A stretch of DNA of 64,000 nucleotides, taken from assembly GCA_035610835.1 (NCBI GenBank), contig CM069455.1, positions 19,109,874 through 19,173,873 on the forward strand, written 5' to 3'. The translations under genes and the position numbers were made by a program. The notes under the pieces are model-generated. The model was not told the origin of the DNA and did not search any database. It was given only the letters and a program-made list of their open reading frames with translations. How positions within the stretch are numbered: the first letter of the stretch is position 1; every line of letters begins with the position of its first letter. This document shows positions 22,490-35,447 of this stretch, piece by piece. The stretch comes from Ophiura sarsii. Its lineage: Eukaryota; Echinodermata; Ophiuroidea; Amphilepidida; Ophiuridae.

Positions 22490-23060
22490 TTGTTCATAGA
22501 TTTATGAAAAATTTGCTATTTAGACCTATTTTGGACCACCCTGTATTCAAAATAAAAGGAACTTTAACGATATTCATGTAGTTCATTTTGATAACCATTT
22601 TCTTTTAAATTAAATGGTCCATGCTAACTAAATTTCATAGAATAATATATACAAACATTCATTGTATGCATTATTTCATCATAATTTTAGACACCCTGTA
22701 CATTTCCTGTGTACATTTTGGGCAAATGATTCTTAGCAAATTTGGTAGCACCTTCTGCGGTTGTTCTGATTTTGGTGACTATTTTCAGCTAAACCCTAAT
22801 TGTACAAACTATCAAACTATTTTGTGAGGAGCAATAACGATCAAATTTTTTATGTTCCACCCTGTAAAAATTGTACGCACCCTGTATAATTTGATTCTTT
22901 TTTTCAAAAATAAAAAACCTTGAATCTTAAGCTTTCCAACAATATATAGTTTGTGGGTCATTAAGTATGTAAAACTTAAGTTTTGTCCCGTTTAATCAGA
23001 ATTGGTGCATTTCTCAACATTATTAGAAGTGAAACTTTTTTGGACCAGTTTGTGACTCTG
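22490..23060 (+). repeat. dispersed repeat, inverted partner at 30195-30680
   Basis: Blocks such as GGACCAGTTTGTGACT, ACAAAACTTAAGTTTT, CACCCTGTATAATTTG and ACACCCTGTACATTTCC are found in reverse complement at 30195-30680. The ACACCCTGTA words resemble mariner-type element ends. Non-coding. Confidence 0.7.
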
Positions 23061-23281
23061 ACCTACTACACTATTTGTATACGAATTTGATTTCGATTCC
23101 CTCGACTGACGCCTTGAAATTAGATTGAATAAAGTATAAAAACCCTTTAATTCCCTGGGTAGGTGTAATCCCCCACCCCACCCGAATGAATTTAGTCCGG
23201 GTTACCTGTCCATGAAAGCATTATATATTAATACTCAGTTCTGGCTATAATAAATGTATATTTTGGTTTGCGAAAATAATT

Positions 23282-23928
23282 GTGTAGTGGTATGGGAAAA
23301 CCCGTCGGAAGTCGCTAGTGTTAATATTGAGATATCTGGGTCATACCAAAATATTCCTAACAAATGAGTTCCAAGTCAATTTTCCAACTTTGGTCCCAAG
23401 ATAGAGATTATACCTTGAACTTTAGTCTCCAGGAGTTTTTTATGCAAAATTCCAGATGTGAAGTTTATTGTATTACTTTTCTGAACCTTGTTTATCAAAT
23501 TTTATGTGTAAAATGCTATGTTTACGTAAAATTACATTGTTACCATGGTAACCACTTGTGAATTCCGACAATACATTGCAAAGATTTTGAAAGTGAAGAA
23601 CTTACAATTGTTAATAATATCGCAAAAACTAGGTTCATATCAAAAGTCCTTTTCATATGACAAGCTATATTCTGTGTGATATAACAATGTAGTTTTATTA
23701 TTATTAGAGCATTTAAAAGATTTTGTGTACACCTTTGAATTGTCAGTTTCAATTTTGAGTGTTGCGTTTAAACTTGCCGACTTTAAAATACTATAACTGT
23801 AGTTCTACATGGAATTTCTGAAATATTTAAACAGTCCTATACTTAGTAGAGTATGAAGCTCTTTTCCAAAGAAAAAACCCAAGTTGCTAGAAAATGACCG
23901 TGTGAAGGGTTTTCCCATGCCACCACAC
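23282..23928. mobile_element. MITE with 25-bp inverted ends
   Basis: The left end GTGTAGTGGTATGGGAAAAC and right end GTTTTCCCATGCCACCACAC are inverted copies with two mismatches, about 647 bp apart. The interior is AT-rich and non-coding. Confidence 0.75.
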
Positions 23929-25140
23929 AATGTTGGTCATACTATTTGTATACTCTACCCGAGTTAGTAGATCGGGTTAATCATGAACAAATACCGTGGT
24001 GGAATTCTTATAACGATACCGGATCAATTTATAAAGATTTTCAACCAATCTCATTGAGAGCATTCATGAGAACACATTTTCCAAATGCACCCACCTCTAC
24101 CAATTGTACTACCTAAGACGGAATCTCCTTACTGAGCTTACTTTAGGTGTATTGACCAACCTGACCTCGTTGATACATGTAGCTGTTGAATTAGAGTGTA
24201 ATAGTCTGCTAAACTTATCCCCAGAGATATTCGATTCCAAATACACCTAAAGTTTTTGGGTTTGAACTCAAATATCGTGTTTCGTCGGAAGGTATATTTG
24301 ATTTTCAATTCAATTTAAACGTAGGCCTACTTGCGTTAAGTAGCAATCAAATCACCCTACTACCAGAAAGGATTTTCACTTCTTTAGTAATTTTGACCAT
24401 TATTTTTTTTAATTATTATTATTTTTTATTTATTTTTATTTTTTATTTTTTTATTTTTTATTTTCCTCCTCCAAGCAAGAGGTTTTTTTTTTTATTGACA
24501 ACATCTCATCAATTCTCTTTACAGCATATTCATATTATACATTCTGTTAAATGTTTATATATATATACATAATGTGTGCACCGCACACGTTTGCAAGTGT
24601 ACCTGAAAAAACACAGTCAAAGTAGGGTGTGAAGTTTGACCATTATTTACCTTATTTAAAACTGGTTTGATTTCATTCTTTGATTTTCACTGTATTTCCT
24701 ACGTTTTCCTTATTTTCGGAAACGAGTGGAGTTTGCGCCTTTTTGAACAAAAATGTTTCGACACATTTTCAAAAACCACTTCATCAAACATTCTTTATTT
24801 CAAAATAAGGTGCACCTGAAAGAGTTTTGAATTTGCCATTTTTACACATTAATTTTTGTCAGAAAAAAACCGTCAGCGTTTTAAATATATAAAATTCCCA
24901 AGAAATATTTAAGTTATTATTTGTAGATGATAGACCATTATGACCCTAGGAAATGGTATTCAAAGCTAAATAAATGCAATTTTCTTCCGAAATAAATCAT
25001 ACTGTATGATTTTAAATTAATTTTCGATATGTTATTCTCATTCACTTATCACAGGTTGTTTATTTCATGTTTTGTCAACGTCCTATAGTTCTTTTTCAGT
25101 GAAATCTTATATCTTATAAGTTTGTAATACAATTATAAAA
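23929..25140. other. AT-rich intergenic DNA with low-complexity tract
   Basis: No gene recognised. A T/A-rich low-complexity tract (TTATTTTTTATTTTT) runs from about 24400 to 24475. Confidence 0.5.
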
Positions 25141-25502
25141 ACATCATTGAATTGAAATCGCCCAAATAATTTGAATGTGTATCAAGATTGCGATCTTTAA
25201 TGCAAATGAGCACGAGAGTGAAAGTACATCTGTGGCTGTATAATTCGAAGTTAAACAAGTTAAACGTTCGATCTCAACACAAAGACGGGATGCTCGCAAA
25301 GAAGATTTCTTGATGTACCCCATCATGCTTAGCGCCCATACAGTACCAGCAGGGCTTATCAGCAAAACAAACAGTGTCATATATGTGTTAAAGTAATTAA
25401 CAGCTGGAGGTCGTCTGACCTCTACCATAGTAATACATGGTGCAGATAGGGTAAACTTGGCCACAAATATGAAAGAAGTTGAATCCCAACTAAAACTTGT
25501 AT

Positions 25503-25656
25503 TTATGAAAATATAGGGTCTTTAAGAAAATCAAGAGAGGACTGTATGAAAGACACATCAATCATATTACTTGCAACAGGATTTTCTTGAAGACCCTCGT
25601 TTAAGAACTTTATAAGCATTTCCTTGCACTGTAATGTCGATGGGAACCAGTAGACA
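25503..25656 (-). CDS. hypothetical secreted peptide, exon 2
   Basis: Following a good acceptor (TTTCTGTCACCAG), the frame reads VYWFPSTLQCKEMLIKFLNE, then GLQENPVASNMIDVSFIQ, then SSLDFLKDPIFS and a stop at 25503-25505. The composition is protein-like rather than random translation of AT-rich DNA. It joins the exon at 25863 in phase, giving 92 aa in total. I do not recognise a family. It lies between K2P copies A and B on the same strand. Confidence 0.35.
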
Positions 25657-25862
25657 CTGGTGACAGAAATCAGTTGTCATGTGATGAAAGTGAAGCATCC
25701 TAGGGTGCATTAAGAAATCTTCTTATGCTCGTTGGTTTTTCAACGCGGCAGGCGTCTACAGACGACAATCCAAAATGTCGCAAAATAATTCAAAAATGTA
25801 AAAATTGTAGAATTTCATTGCCATATTTGGAATCACCATAGGAAATGCATTGGTATAAGTAC

Positions 25863-25987
25863 AAATAAGTCTCGTATTGATTCAGTAATCCTTTGGATAA
25901 ACCTTGAACGTTGGGAAAGGTTTCTGACAAATCGGTTTTGTATAATGGTAAAACCAATAGCAGTGTGAAAAGTGTTAAGAAGGCCAT
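25863..25987 (-). CDS. hypothetical secreted peptide, exon 1
   Basis: ATG at 25987 opens MAFLTLFTLLLVLPLYKTDL, a strong signal-peptide-like hydrophobic start, then SETFPNVQGLSKGLLNQYET. A GTACTT donor after 25863 leaves two bases that match the one-base start of the exon at 25656. Without splicing the frame ends after 65 codons at 25790. The donor is not a strong consensus and no relative is recognised, so this is a candidate gene only. Confidence 0.38.
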
Positions 25988-26340
25988 TTACATCAGAGCC
26001 AAGCAGACACCACTGAACAAAGACGGAGCCGATACTAATTACCTAGTGTCTATGACCCGATTCTGACGTCACATTTGCGGAAGGTTCACTTCACCAAACC
26101 GAGTCATAAATCTGCCGATGAAAGCTTTAACAACGCCTGAAAATTCCAGGTAATTTTTATCCTGTGTGGAAATCGAAAGTTTAGCTTCAAATGATCAGAG
26201 TGAACACATGTTGGTTTATTATAATATGCACCTATGTATTTGATTTATAATTGCAGATGGCCGCGTACTACAAGCCACGTGATGTAGAGGAGAAAAATAC
26301 CGGTGATGGAAATGCTCTAATAATACGCTTGTACAGCTGT

Positions 26341-26360
26341 TTAATTAATTAATTAATTAA
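26341..26360. repeat. (TTAA)n simple repeat
   Basis: Five tandem TTAA/AATT units. Confidence 0.85.
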
Positions 26361-26705
26361 GTTATTAATTCAATAGCTACTTCAGTGAAATCACAGCTTT
26401 TAAAACTACATTATGAATATACACAATTCCAAATGATAGCTTGAAAACTATTGTGTTGTAAAAATATGTCGTCATTGTTGATAAGCCACATACCTATCCT
26501 TCGCCTGTTATACAGGTATCAAATCCAGTTTACTATGAACGTGTAGCTAAGATTCAAAGCTACAATTGAATAAAACAATAATAACAATTTCACCTATGAA
26601 TAATACCACTTTTTCGAAAACAGGTACTATCCGACGTTACTGAATATCAAACCTATATGTAAACGGCGATCACTCGAGACTCTTCGTAGTTGCTATGTAT
26701 GCAAT

Positions 26706-26945
26706 GAAATCAAAAGGTTATACAATCATCAGTGAATGGTTTTCCAAGGCGTCTACACAATAATATAAAAAGTAACCTTTTCTCAAAGATCTTGGTATTA
26801 ATCCAAATATAGGTGTAAACATACGCGTTTTTAAGGAATTATTGCATTCAATAGGTCAACCCCGAATTATATTGGAAATTGTAATGATGGGGACATTTCG
26901 TACTAATAAAATAGGCAATCTCGACATAAGTAGCGTGTCTGTATA
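26706..26945. repeat. 3' flank of K2P copy B duplicated at copy C
   Basis: The sequence (CATCAGTGAATGGTTTTCCA, GTCTACACAATAATATAAAA) matches 56225-56410 downstream of copy C. The gene duplication therefore included at least 240 bp beyond the stop codon. Confidence 0.8.
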
Positions 26946-28137
26946 TCATATTATATTATACTGATACCACTCATCAGTCAGCTCACTTGTCTTTCTATGG
27001 TTATAAATACGGAAACTAGTATCCTTTCCAGTAAACGTGGCGGCAACTCTCATAATCCTGCTCTTGGCTAGCACAATACATGTCGACATAACAGAAAGTC
27101 CTAACACCATATATATGATGGAGACAAAGAACAATCGGTTGTTGTACTGATTGTTTGGCACCATGTCACCAAATCCTATGGTAGTCATGGTGATAAAAGT
27201 AAAATATACAGAGTCACTATAAGTCCAATCTTCTACGAAGGCAATCATGGCGGAACCAACGCATATGTAAATGATTACAAAAAGAATAATTATCATGGTC
27301 AGGCATAGTCTCGTTCATATTTTCTACACTCTCTACATTGTCGGCATCGAAGACACTGTCGGCATCTAAGACGCTGTCACAGGCGGATTGCCTTCTCCGG
27401 AGTAGGTCTATATTATGTTGTTCAAGACACATGTTTTGAAACAGTGGGAACGAACCCTTGTGGTTCCTCATTTGGCAATTTTCTCTACATGCTTGGGAGC
27501 AGATCCGGGGGTTTTTCTAGGCAAGAGTCATACAGCTGGGGGCAAGAACGTTTACGGGTGCTTTGACGTTTGTCCACTAAGCCGTAATGTTTAGTATCCC
27601 ACTGCGCTTGTGGGAATACTGAGCTAGCTCGTCTGGTATTCCACCGTTCAAACATTGGCCGATTAACAGAGTAAGCGTTATTAGAGCGCTCTTGTGAGCT
27701 AGCTCGTCTAGTTTGCCATCGTACAAACATTGGCTGATCGTAGGCCCACATGGTTGGCTGGAGTTCTTGAGAGTAATCTGAGCTATAATTTCTGGTAGGC
27801 CTACCCAACCGTTCATGTATCGACTCGTCGGCGGAGCTGGTTGCTTCAGGCCGCATATGAGCGACTGAACTGTTACGCCTAATTTCCATCCGCTCAAACA
27901 TCGGCTCGTCCTCCATTTCCATTTGCATCTGTGCACTCTTGGAAAGCACTATTTTAGAGTCGTATTCAAGCTGCCTGGAATACCACGTGTTTAGTATATG
28001 TAGTACAGTTACGATTAGTTTGGCCAAGTGAAAGCCCACATCAGCAAGAAAGGTGACATGAAGAGGAATACCAAATATGGCGTAGAACACAACGAACACG
28101 CGCCCGCCGGTAGTTACTGCAAACATGTCTCCATATC
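26946..28137 (-). pseudogene. K2P potassium channel copy B, exon 2 (broken)
   Basis: Clearly homologous to exon 2 of copies A and C and keeps the acceptor at 28137, M2, M3, the second filter TIGFGD, M4 and the C terminus. It has at least two reading-frame breaks. A one-base insertion near 27488 changes LLPSSREN to LLPSM then stop. A deletion near 27295 removes the ETPLSE stretch and shifts frame before M3. A further stretch of the loop, between the acidic repeats and the basic region (near 27380), is also missing. Exon 1 at 32636-33021 carries a nonsense codon as well. RRNSSV and RRASSV motifs persist in the part still in frame. Confidence 0.9.
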
Positions 28138-28549
28138 CTGGATTCAGAAGAAGAAAAAAAGATTATTAATAAACGATAGGGAAGAAACACCTGTTAAAGA
28201 AACTTCGCTACATATCTCCCTGTTTTGCTCCTAATACTTAATATAATAATATTAAAGGTTCTTATACTATATTTTTATATATATTAAAGTGCTGTTTTAC
28301 AGTTAGGAAAAAAATTCGTCTGTGATTTGGCAACACGGATAGCTGTTATTGTATGTTTGGTATCGCAACAATGTTACAAGTCATCTCTATCCAAATATGT
28401 TTTCAGTTCTAAACTGCGAGTCATTTTACCAGAGATACAAAGCTTTAAAAGGATATCTCAACTTTTAGAACACCCTGTAATAAGACACATTTGCCAAAGA
28501 GTGTAATTTGTGGACCTGGTAGATATACAGCTGTGTGTAAATATTACCA

Positions 28550-29300
28550 TAAGGCCATGTGTTTTGAACTCACCACCCAAAAAGGGTGGTGGCGTTGCAT
28601 TTTTGGTAACTAATCATCCATCTCTCTCTATTAACTCAACAACTAAATGTGGTAGAGCTATAGTTGAGGTGTCATGTGAAAGCCAATTTATCTAGCTACA
28701 TTGTGTGAATAAATCAGGTATTTCCATGACTGTTTGGCTGAGATATGATTGATTATATTGTGAAAGTCAGGGGTGGTGGCGGTGGCGGTGGCGGCGGCGC
28801 TGTGTACAATCTCTATGGGGAATAAAGAAAATGTTCCCAATTCTACGTTAAAGTCAATATAACTCCTCATCCCTGTATGGTACAAACATGATTTTGCTAT
28901 CATTTTATAGATTATTTTATATTCTATACGATTCTGTTTGTTTCAACAAACGTGACAACTATTATGTAACGATTGTAATCATGAATCCATGATTGCATTG
29001 TCCCTGGCTTTTCCCCTATTCGCTACACAGTGAACTAGCCCTAATTCATCGGTTTTACATACATGATTACAACAACAAAAAATTATTCAACCGATGATAG
29101 CAAAATTATACATTTTTGGAAAGCGCTCAAATAGGGGAATTCGAAAATGCCGTTTAAATCAGGATAGGGTGCATACCCCAAAAATATACTTGTAAACTCA
29201 TAAATACTTATAAATATGAAATGTAAACGTTTGTGCTCATTTACATCTCGATATAGTATATTTCAACAAGTAACCATTGACAACCATTATTTGCTGATGG
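28550..29300 (+). repeat. dispersed repeat family, copy 1
   Basis: Starts near TGTGTTTTGAACTCACCACC and carries a GGTGGC-rich tract at 28766-28800. Other copies are at 29690-30190 (diverged), 61130-61850 (close) and 38120-38620 (reverse orientation). Small frames such as that at 28510-28695 recur with the repeat and are not conserved as genes. Confidence 0.75.
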
Positions 29301-29689
29301 GTAATTCCAATTATATTGGTTATTAAGAATATCTAACAAAATATTCCGATTTATTTTAATAACGTCTAATTACAATAAACGAAAATTGGTGAAAACAAAA
29401 CAAATACAAAATTGGGTTAATTTTATGCAAAAATAAACATGTTGCTTAAAACGTTTTATACCAATATTGGTATTATTTGATAGCATGATATATTGCCTAA
29501 AGCTTGCATTTTATCAGTTTAACGCTATGGCGTGTAAATGTAAAATCCATCTTATACACAATAATATGTAAATTATATGCAAATTAGGCTGGAACTTAAA
29601 AACTATCGCTCCAAATGATTGCAAATGTCATGACATGAAGGCCCAAACACATTGCTTTCAATTTATTGAAACAATCCAATGTGTATCGT

Positions 29690-30190
29690 AATTGGCGGTA
29701 TCTCCTTAAGGGAGCACATTTTCTCTGGACTCTGCTCTCCTATATGTGTTTTGATCTCACCACCCAGAAAGGCTGGCGGCGATGCATTTTTGGTGACGAA
29801 TAATTCATCTCTCTCTCTCGCTAATGACATGATTAACTCAACAACTAAATGCGGTAGAGCTATGTTTTAGGAAGCCCGTACATCCATCTACATGGTGTGA
29901 ATAGATCCGGTATTGTTATCACTGTTTGGTTGAGAATTGAGATGGGTTTTTACAAACTCTTCGGGGAATATGGCAAGTAGGCCTATTCCCAATTCTACAT
30001 TCAATTTACAATATTTCAACAAAATGTGTCAACTATTATATAACAATTGTTAATCACGAATCAAGTTCATTGCCCTTGGCTTTCTCCCTATTCGCTACAC
30101 AGTGAACTTGCACTAATTCATCTGATGTATATACATGACTATAACAAAAAACAAATGGTATTCAAACGATCATAGCAATAGTATACATTT
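29690..30190 (+). repeat. dispersed repeat family, copy 2
   Basis: Diverged copy of 28550-29300: shares CTCACCACCCA, GATTAACTCAACAACTAAAT, GGTAGAGCTAT and TTCGCTACACAGTGAACTTG. Confidence 0.7.
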
Positions 30191-30838
30191 CTGGAAATGG
30201 TCATAAGTCACAAACTGGTCCAAAAAATGTTTCACTTCTAATAATGTTGAGAAATGCACCAATTCTGATTAAACGGGACAAAACTTAAATTTTACATACT
30301 TAATGACCCACAAACTATATATTGTTGGATAGCTTATGATTCAAGGTTTTTCATTTTTGCAAAAAAGAATCAAATTATACAGGGTGTGTAACATTTTTAC
30401 AGGGTGAAACATAAAAAAGTTGATCGTTTTTGCTCCTCACAAAATATTTTGATAGTTTGTACAATTAGGGTTTAGCTGAAGACAGTCACCAAAATCAGAA
30501 CAACCGCAAAAGGTGCTACCAAATTTGCTAAGAATCACCTGCCCAAAATGTACACAGGAAAAGTACAGGGTGTCTAAAATTATGATGAAATAATGCATAA
30601 AATGAAGGTTTGTATATAATATTCTATGAAATTTAGTAATAATTGCACTATGCTTAACTCAAGGTTTTTTTATGAAAAAATAAATGAATAACATTCTTTG
30701 AAGCAGGAAACCAGCCATTAAGTCATTTATCTCATTAGAGGAAGGATATCAGGGCGCTCTAACATTTGCTTTGTCTTTGTACATTTTCAATAACAAGGTT
30801 ACTACGATAGGTAATTGTGATGCCGACTATTGATCCAG

Positions 30839-31048
30839 TTAACCCCCTGAGATCTACCTGCCGATTGGTTAGAAAAATGGATACATCATTTATTGCACCA
30901 ATCAGAGACATTGTTTAAATAATTGTATCCCTGATAAAGATTGGAGTGAAATAGTTTACAAGCTGCATTTTAATTGGCTATTAAAATGAGTATATCTTGC
31001 AATAAACCAATCAGAACCACTGTAATAAGATAGTGCCCAGGGGGTTAA
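30839..31048. mobile_element. short MITE with TTAACCCCCTG ends
   Basis: TTAACCCCCTGAGATC at the left and CCCAGGGGGTTAA at the right are inverted, and the inner CCGATTGGTT / AACCAATCAG words extend the symmetry. A second CCAGGGGGTTAA follows at 31060-31071. Confidence 0.65.
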
Positions 31049-31206
31049 AGCCGGTAGTGTCCAGGGGGTTAAAAAAGAATGCCCCCACTGTAGCCTCATA
31101 TGTTCAACACTATGTATGAGACAGATCACATTTTTTCTTAATATTACTAGTACATTACACAAGATACTGAGCATTAAAATTTTATTACAGGTTCCCATAA
31201 TGGTAA

Positions 31207-31874
31207 GTGAGAATTCCAGTTGTCGTTAAAACCCGCAATGTTCTCGTTTTTTTACGGCAATATATGTTTCAAGGGAGAAGAACAGATTTGCTTCCTTCCG
31301 GAACAAAGCGAAAAATGGTAGCCCTCTTTCATTTTTATCTTGTATACAAAAGCGACACAGTAGAAAAATTGCATTTAAGGCACCCATGTTATGGTGGCTT
31401 GCCCAAAACGCTGAATCTGTTTATCCATAATGATGGATTCTCGTTGTCGTTTCCTCAATCCATTTAACAACATTTTCTCATAGATATAGTCGGGCACCCA
31501 CAGAATATGGTTAATTCTGTCTCTTTACAAAATGTGCATACATTTCAGTCTTTCCGCCCTATAGTTTCCAAAAAAAGAGGTAAACTCCTAAAATTCTATG
31601 CGTCGGGCGAGATAGGAACCTTCTTTATTTTGTATCATAGGTATATTTGAAACTGAAAGGTATAGGGAAATTAACAGCCCATTTTTTCACACTATAGGAT
31701 ATGTCTAACTTGCTTTTCAATGTATTTATACATTTTAACATTATTAATGTTCATATTGATTAAGGATTATATAAATCTGAAATTAAAAACAATCACTTTA
31801 GAGAACCTTTTTTCTATTCCCTACCTCTTTCCGCTGTCGCATCCTTGACTTTATTCAGCTCATTATACTACACA
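31207..31874. other. non-coding DNA in copy B intron
   Basis: AT-rich sequence without recognised domain. A plus-strand frame at 31207-31467 has no recognisable protein character. Confidence 0.4.
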
Positions 31875-32200
31875 AGTTTAAAATTTAATTTTACAGTTCG
31901 GGAAACTTTCGTCTTAATTTTGGCAAAACATATAGCTGGTGGGTACCCAGATAATTCTACATGACTTCTCTATCCGAATATATTTATATTTCTAAACTGC
32001 GAATTATTTAACCGGGGACATACAGTTTTGAAAACGTATCGAAACTTGTGGGACACCCTGTATAACCTTCTTGAACCTTTTATGTTGAGTGATATAAATA
32101 AATTTGAAATTATACAGCTGAAAGACGTTGAGCGTGTTTGTTAATGTTCTTTAGGCGGTGATCGCACGATTTTTGATGGCATTTATAATTGCCCCATATT

Positions 32201-32221
32201 CCCCCCCCCCCCCCCCCCCCC
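32201..32221. repeat. poly-C tract
   Basis: Twenty-one C residues in the copy B intron, at a point where copies A and C have a short CCCAATAATCC-type sequence. Similar tracts occur at about 33608, 36711, 37031, 37225 (G), 42217 (G), 43675 and 46034 (G). Confidence 0.9.
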
Positions 32222-32635
32222 GAAAAAAATGGTATTAATGTTATATTTCTATCGGAACTCGTCTTAGAGAGTTTCTTTGGGACACGCTGTAGTCCATGCA
32301 ACATTAAAATACACAAAATAAAGGTTCATTTACGAGAAAATTATATAAATGACAAGTTTGGACACAGTTACGTCAAAACATTTCATGTCTATATATATAA
32401 AACATTCGTTTTGTCATCAAATCCAAGTGCATTTACAAAACGTGTTGTCGTAAAAATGCTTTGAACAATACAACAATGCTTTTCACCCGATTTCTTTTAC
32501 TTCGACTTGAAATCCTGGATTGTTCCAAAATTTAATTGAGATAAAGTTACGAAAAAGGGTTTTCGCATCGTCTTGAGATTACAATCTTATGTGGCACTCC
32601 AATGAAATCATATCATACAATCTTTTGTCACCTAC

Positions 32636-33021
32636 CAATTGTTGAAATTGTAAACAGGCAAAATAATTTTAGTGCTGCCTAAACCTCGGTCCACACCATC
32701 GGAGGCCTGCTGCATGTGCAGGATGACCATGTTACCTTCTGATTTGGTCACATGTTCCGTGTATTCGTCTAAAAGTAACCGCCATTCGGCTGGTGAATAT
32801 TCCGCCTAGGTATCGACGGCGGCTGTAAGCTTATTTTTCAGGCGCGCCATTTCGTCTCGATATCTCTCCACATGCAAAGAGTGGTCTCCTTCTATGGCCT
32901 GAAACGCCAGTGCTCCTAAAACAAGATATAGGAGGTACGCGGTGCATAGCAACACGTGCGGCAGACAGGTCAGAAATAGTTGGTTCGCATGTTTCTCATG
33001 GCTGGACCGGTAAGAACACAT
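32636..33021 (-). pseudogene. K2P potassium channel copy B, exon 1 (nonsense)
   Basis: Homologous to exon 1 of copies A, C and D, starting at ATG 33021 (MCSYRSSHEKHANQ). After NKLTAAV an 18-bp in-frame deletion removes VGLTAD, and the next Gln codon CAG has become TAG, ending the frame near 32811. The splice donor GTAGGT at 32635 is still present. With the frameshifts in exon 2 this copy cannot make a full channel. Confidence 0.9.
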
Positions 33022-33645
33022 GGTGAAAAGCCTGTTGATTTAATGCTACTTTGTCGGTGTCGATGCAGTTACAGTTGGTAAAGCTGTCTGGCAGGTACCA
33101 GCATGTTCAAATAATGGCAATTGCTGAAAATTATTCTAATGGTACCGTAGCTGTTAGGGTAGCGAGAAGAAATGAAGTTTTCAGATACTGAATGATTATA
33201 TATCCTACCAACGCATGCGTGTGCTTTACATTTCGCGAAGTGAGACTGATACATTCCATTAGATAATGGGTATTCAGTGCGCCATTCAAAGAATCCAGTT
33301 GTAATACATACAATTATGTCATAAACAAGGCGCGAGTCTGAATAATATAATTATGTCATACCAAGGCAATGTCTTGCATCGTACCAACGTGTACTTGTGC
33401 TTGTCATTCCTCGTTGTGAGACTGATCAATTCCTAGTAATTGTTTTAATCGATTTGGACCGTATTCTAGTTATCGGGTGTCATTTAAGACAGTCATTTAT
33501 CAAACTTTTTTAAAACTTGAATGTCATGTGACAGATTCTAGCTGCACCACGTATAGATTTATCAACTTCCAAAGTACATTTTGATTTAGACGGATAGGTG
33601 TTGTAAGCCCCCCCCCCCCCGCCCAACACCCCAAATTTCGGTAAG
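33022..33645 (-). repeat. duplicated 5' flank of K2P copy B
   Basis: Matches the flank of the E stub (39262-39547, 40176-40342, 40690-40870) once the MITEs there are removed. Markers are ATCGGGTGTCATTTAAGACA, GTCATGTGACAG and GATTTAGACGGATAGGTG. Confidence 0.8.
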
Positions 33646-33646
33646 C

Positions 33647-35447
33647 CTACACTCTAAGTGTGAAAGAGTTAAAAATCCCTCTAAATTTCGAATGAATATG
33701 ATTGAACTCTAATCGAGTGGGTTTTGTCTCTGAATGAGCGAAAAAAACGATCCAGCTATTCACTCTCACATCAAAGTGATGTCCGCTCGCTACAGAGTGG
33801 CACGAAAACACTGCTCATTTAATGAGTGAGTGAACACTATGGCTCGCGTGCCGAGAGGCTAATAACCCGTTATCGCTCATTTGGAGTAAACTATTAGCCA
33901 ATCAGGAAGATGGCGGATAATATCGTGTCCGCGTGTGTGGAATGCTAAATTAAAGAGGATTTGTTGAAGAAATAAATGAAATATTTAACGGTGAGTACAT
34001 TGTATGTGTAGGTTATATCTCATAGCACGTACAGACAAAATCTATATATGTTTACCTAACTTGTTGACCATGAAGTTCTAACATTTGGTGTATGATGTTT
34101 ACTTATTGAAAGACTAAACATCTGGCTTTCAGATGCTGCTTATTTTATTTTATTCGGATTCGTCAATCCTGAGATATGGACAATTAACTAGAACTACCCA
34201 GAATCGATGTTGTGGCACTTTACAGTTTCAAAGGTTTACTCCTACTTCCACTTGTACGATTGCCCTTCACCATGTTCACCAGTGTTATGCAAAATAACAT
34301 ATTTGTATTGAGATTGAATAGGTTTAAATAATAGAATGTGTGCCTGTGTATCCAAGCAGAACTGAATATAAAAATATTTGTTACACGATTCGAACCAGTC
34401 CTTTTGACGAGGTTTCACAAAAAATGATTATTGGGCCTATATTCTCAAAACAAGACAGACGTCCATATGGCTGGGTGCAGCCTCAATTTTCATTAGAAGA
34501 GGGTGTTCATGGTCTTAAAATATCATGAAGAGAAGTCCAGCAGAAGTCACCAGAGAGTTTGCCATTCATTTCCCAAACACTCACGTACCATCTAGGAATA
34601 CACATACAAAGGAGTATTGGAAATACGTGGTAGATGGTACAAGCACCACCATTATGAATAAAGAACATTCTGGACTAAGATATGAAAAGTGGGAGGACAT
34701 AGTAACACATTGATAATGTGCGGCGTGCACTTCAGAGGGATCCCAGCATAACTGCTCGTAGAAATCCCTTACCACATATTCCAAGGACATCATTTTTGTC
34801 CTCATCCTTTTTAAAACAATTCTGGTCAAATGCCCACCCCATTGTTTCAAGACGATTGATGCCCATGGATAAACCAATGTTAGTATCGTTTTGACGCTAA
34901 TAATCATTATTTCTGTAAAAGTGGCACAACGTCGATTTTGGGGAGCTTTGATAAACTGGGTATATCTCGGGATTGACAAATCCAAATCAGTTAAAATAAA
35001 CGGCATCTGAAAGCTAAGTGTTTCCCCCTTCCGTGTGCGTAATCATATTACACCAAACTTTAGGACGTCATGGTCAACAAGTTGCGCAAACATGTGCACC
35101 CTTTTTCTAGGGACACCCTGTATATAGCAATGCATGCTGATGAAGACACACGGTCATGTAAATAGGCCGACAAATTTCAACTATTTCTTCCCCTAATCCA
35201 CTTTGTTTTAGGCTATAAACATGATAAATGATAAAGAGTAAAAGACAGTTCAAAAGGAGTTAATTTTTGGAGATGGAATGACCCCTGGTTTAGAGTGAAG
35301 TTCACTCTTCCAAAAGAGCTAGCAAATTTACTCTTTTGGAAGAGTGAACTTCAATCAAAACGATTGGTCACTCAGTTGGCTTTTTGTAAGAGTGAAATGT
35401 CTCTCTTTTTGAGTGGTTTTTCACACTTTTATAATTAGAGTGTACTT
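33647..35447. mobile_element. foldback element with TACACTCTAA ends
   Basis: The left end TACACTCTAAGTGTGAAAGA and right end region TTTCACACTTTTATAATTAG then AGTGTA are inverted. Near the right end there are internal palindromic ACTCTTTTGGAAGAGT units (35286-35400), the same design as the element at 6727-8058 with a different word. A mariner-like element (34050-35115) is nested inside. Partial copies occur at 41530-41810 and 42870-43350. Confidence 0.6.
34050..35115 (+). mobile_element. mariner-like element with HTH remnant, copy 2
   Basis: About 170-bp inverted arms (34060-34230 and 34900-35110) share CAACTTGTTGACCATGAAGT-type sequence. The right end reads GGGACACCCTGTA. Between them, 34525-34713 encodes KRSPAEVTREFAIHFPNTHV, then GTSTTIMNKEHSG, the same helix-turn-helix (DUF4817-like) domain as in 3591-4290. 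No DDE catalytic region is present. Confidence 0.65.

Larger units (their letters stand above)
28232..32150. repeat. composite transposon insertion in copy B intron
   Basis: The copy B intron matches copies A/C near its ends only; about 3.9 kb between is repeats. Related 200-bp blocks (TTCTAAACTGCGA, GGGACACCCTGTATA-like) lie at both sides, about 28275-28485 and 31875-32065, in direct orientation. Inside are two copies of a dispersed repeat (28550-29300 and 29690-30190), the inverted partner of 22490-23060 (30195-30680), and a MITE at 30839-31048. Confidence 0.65.
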
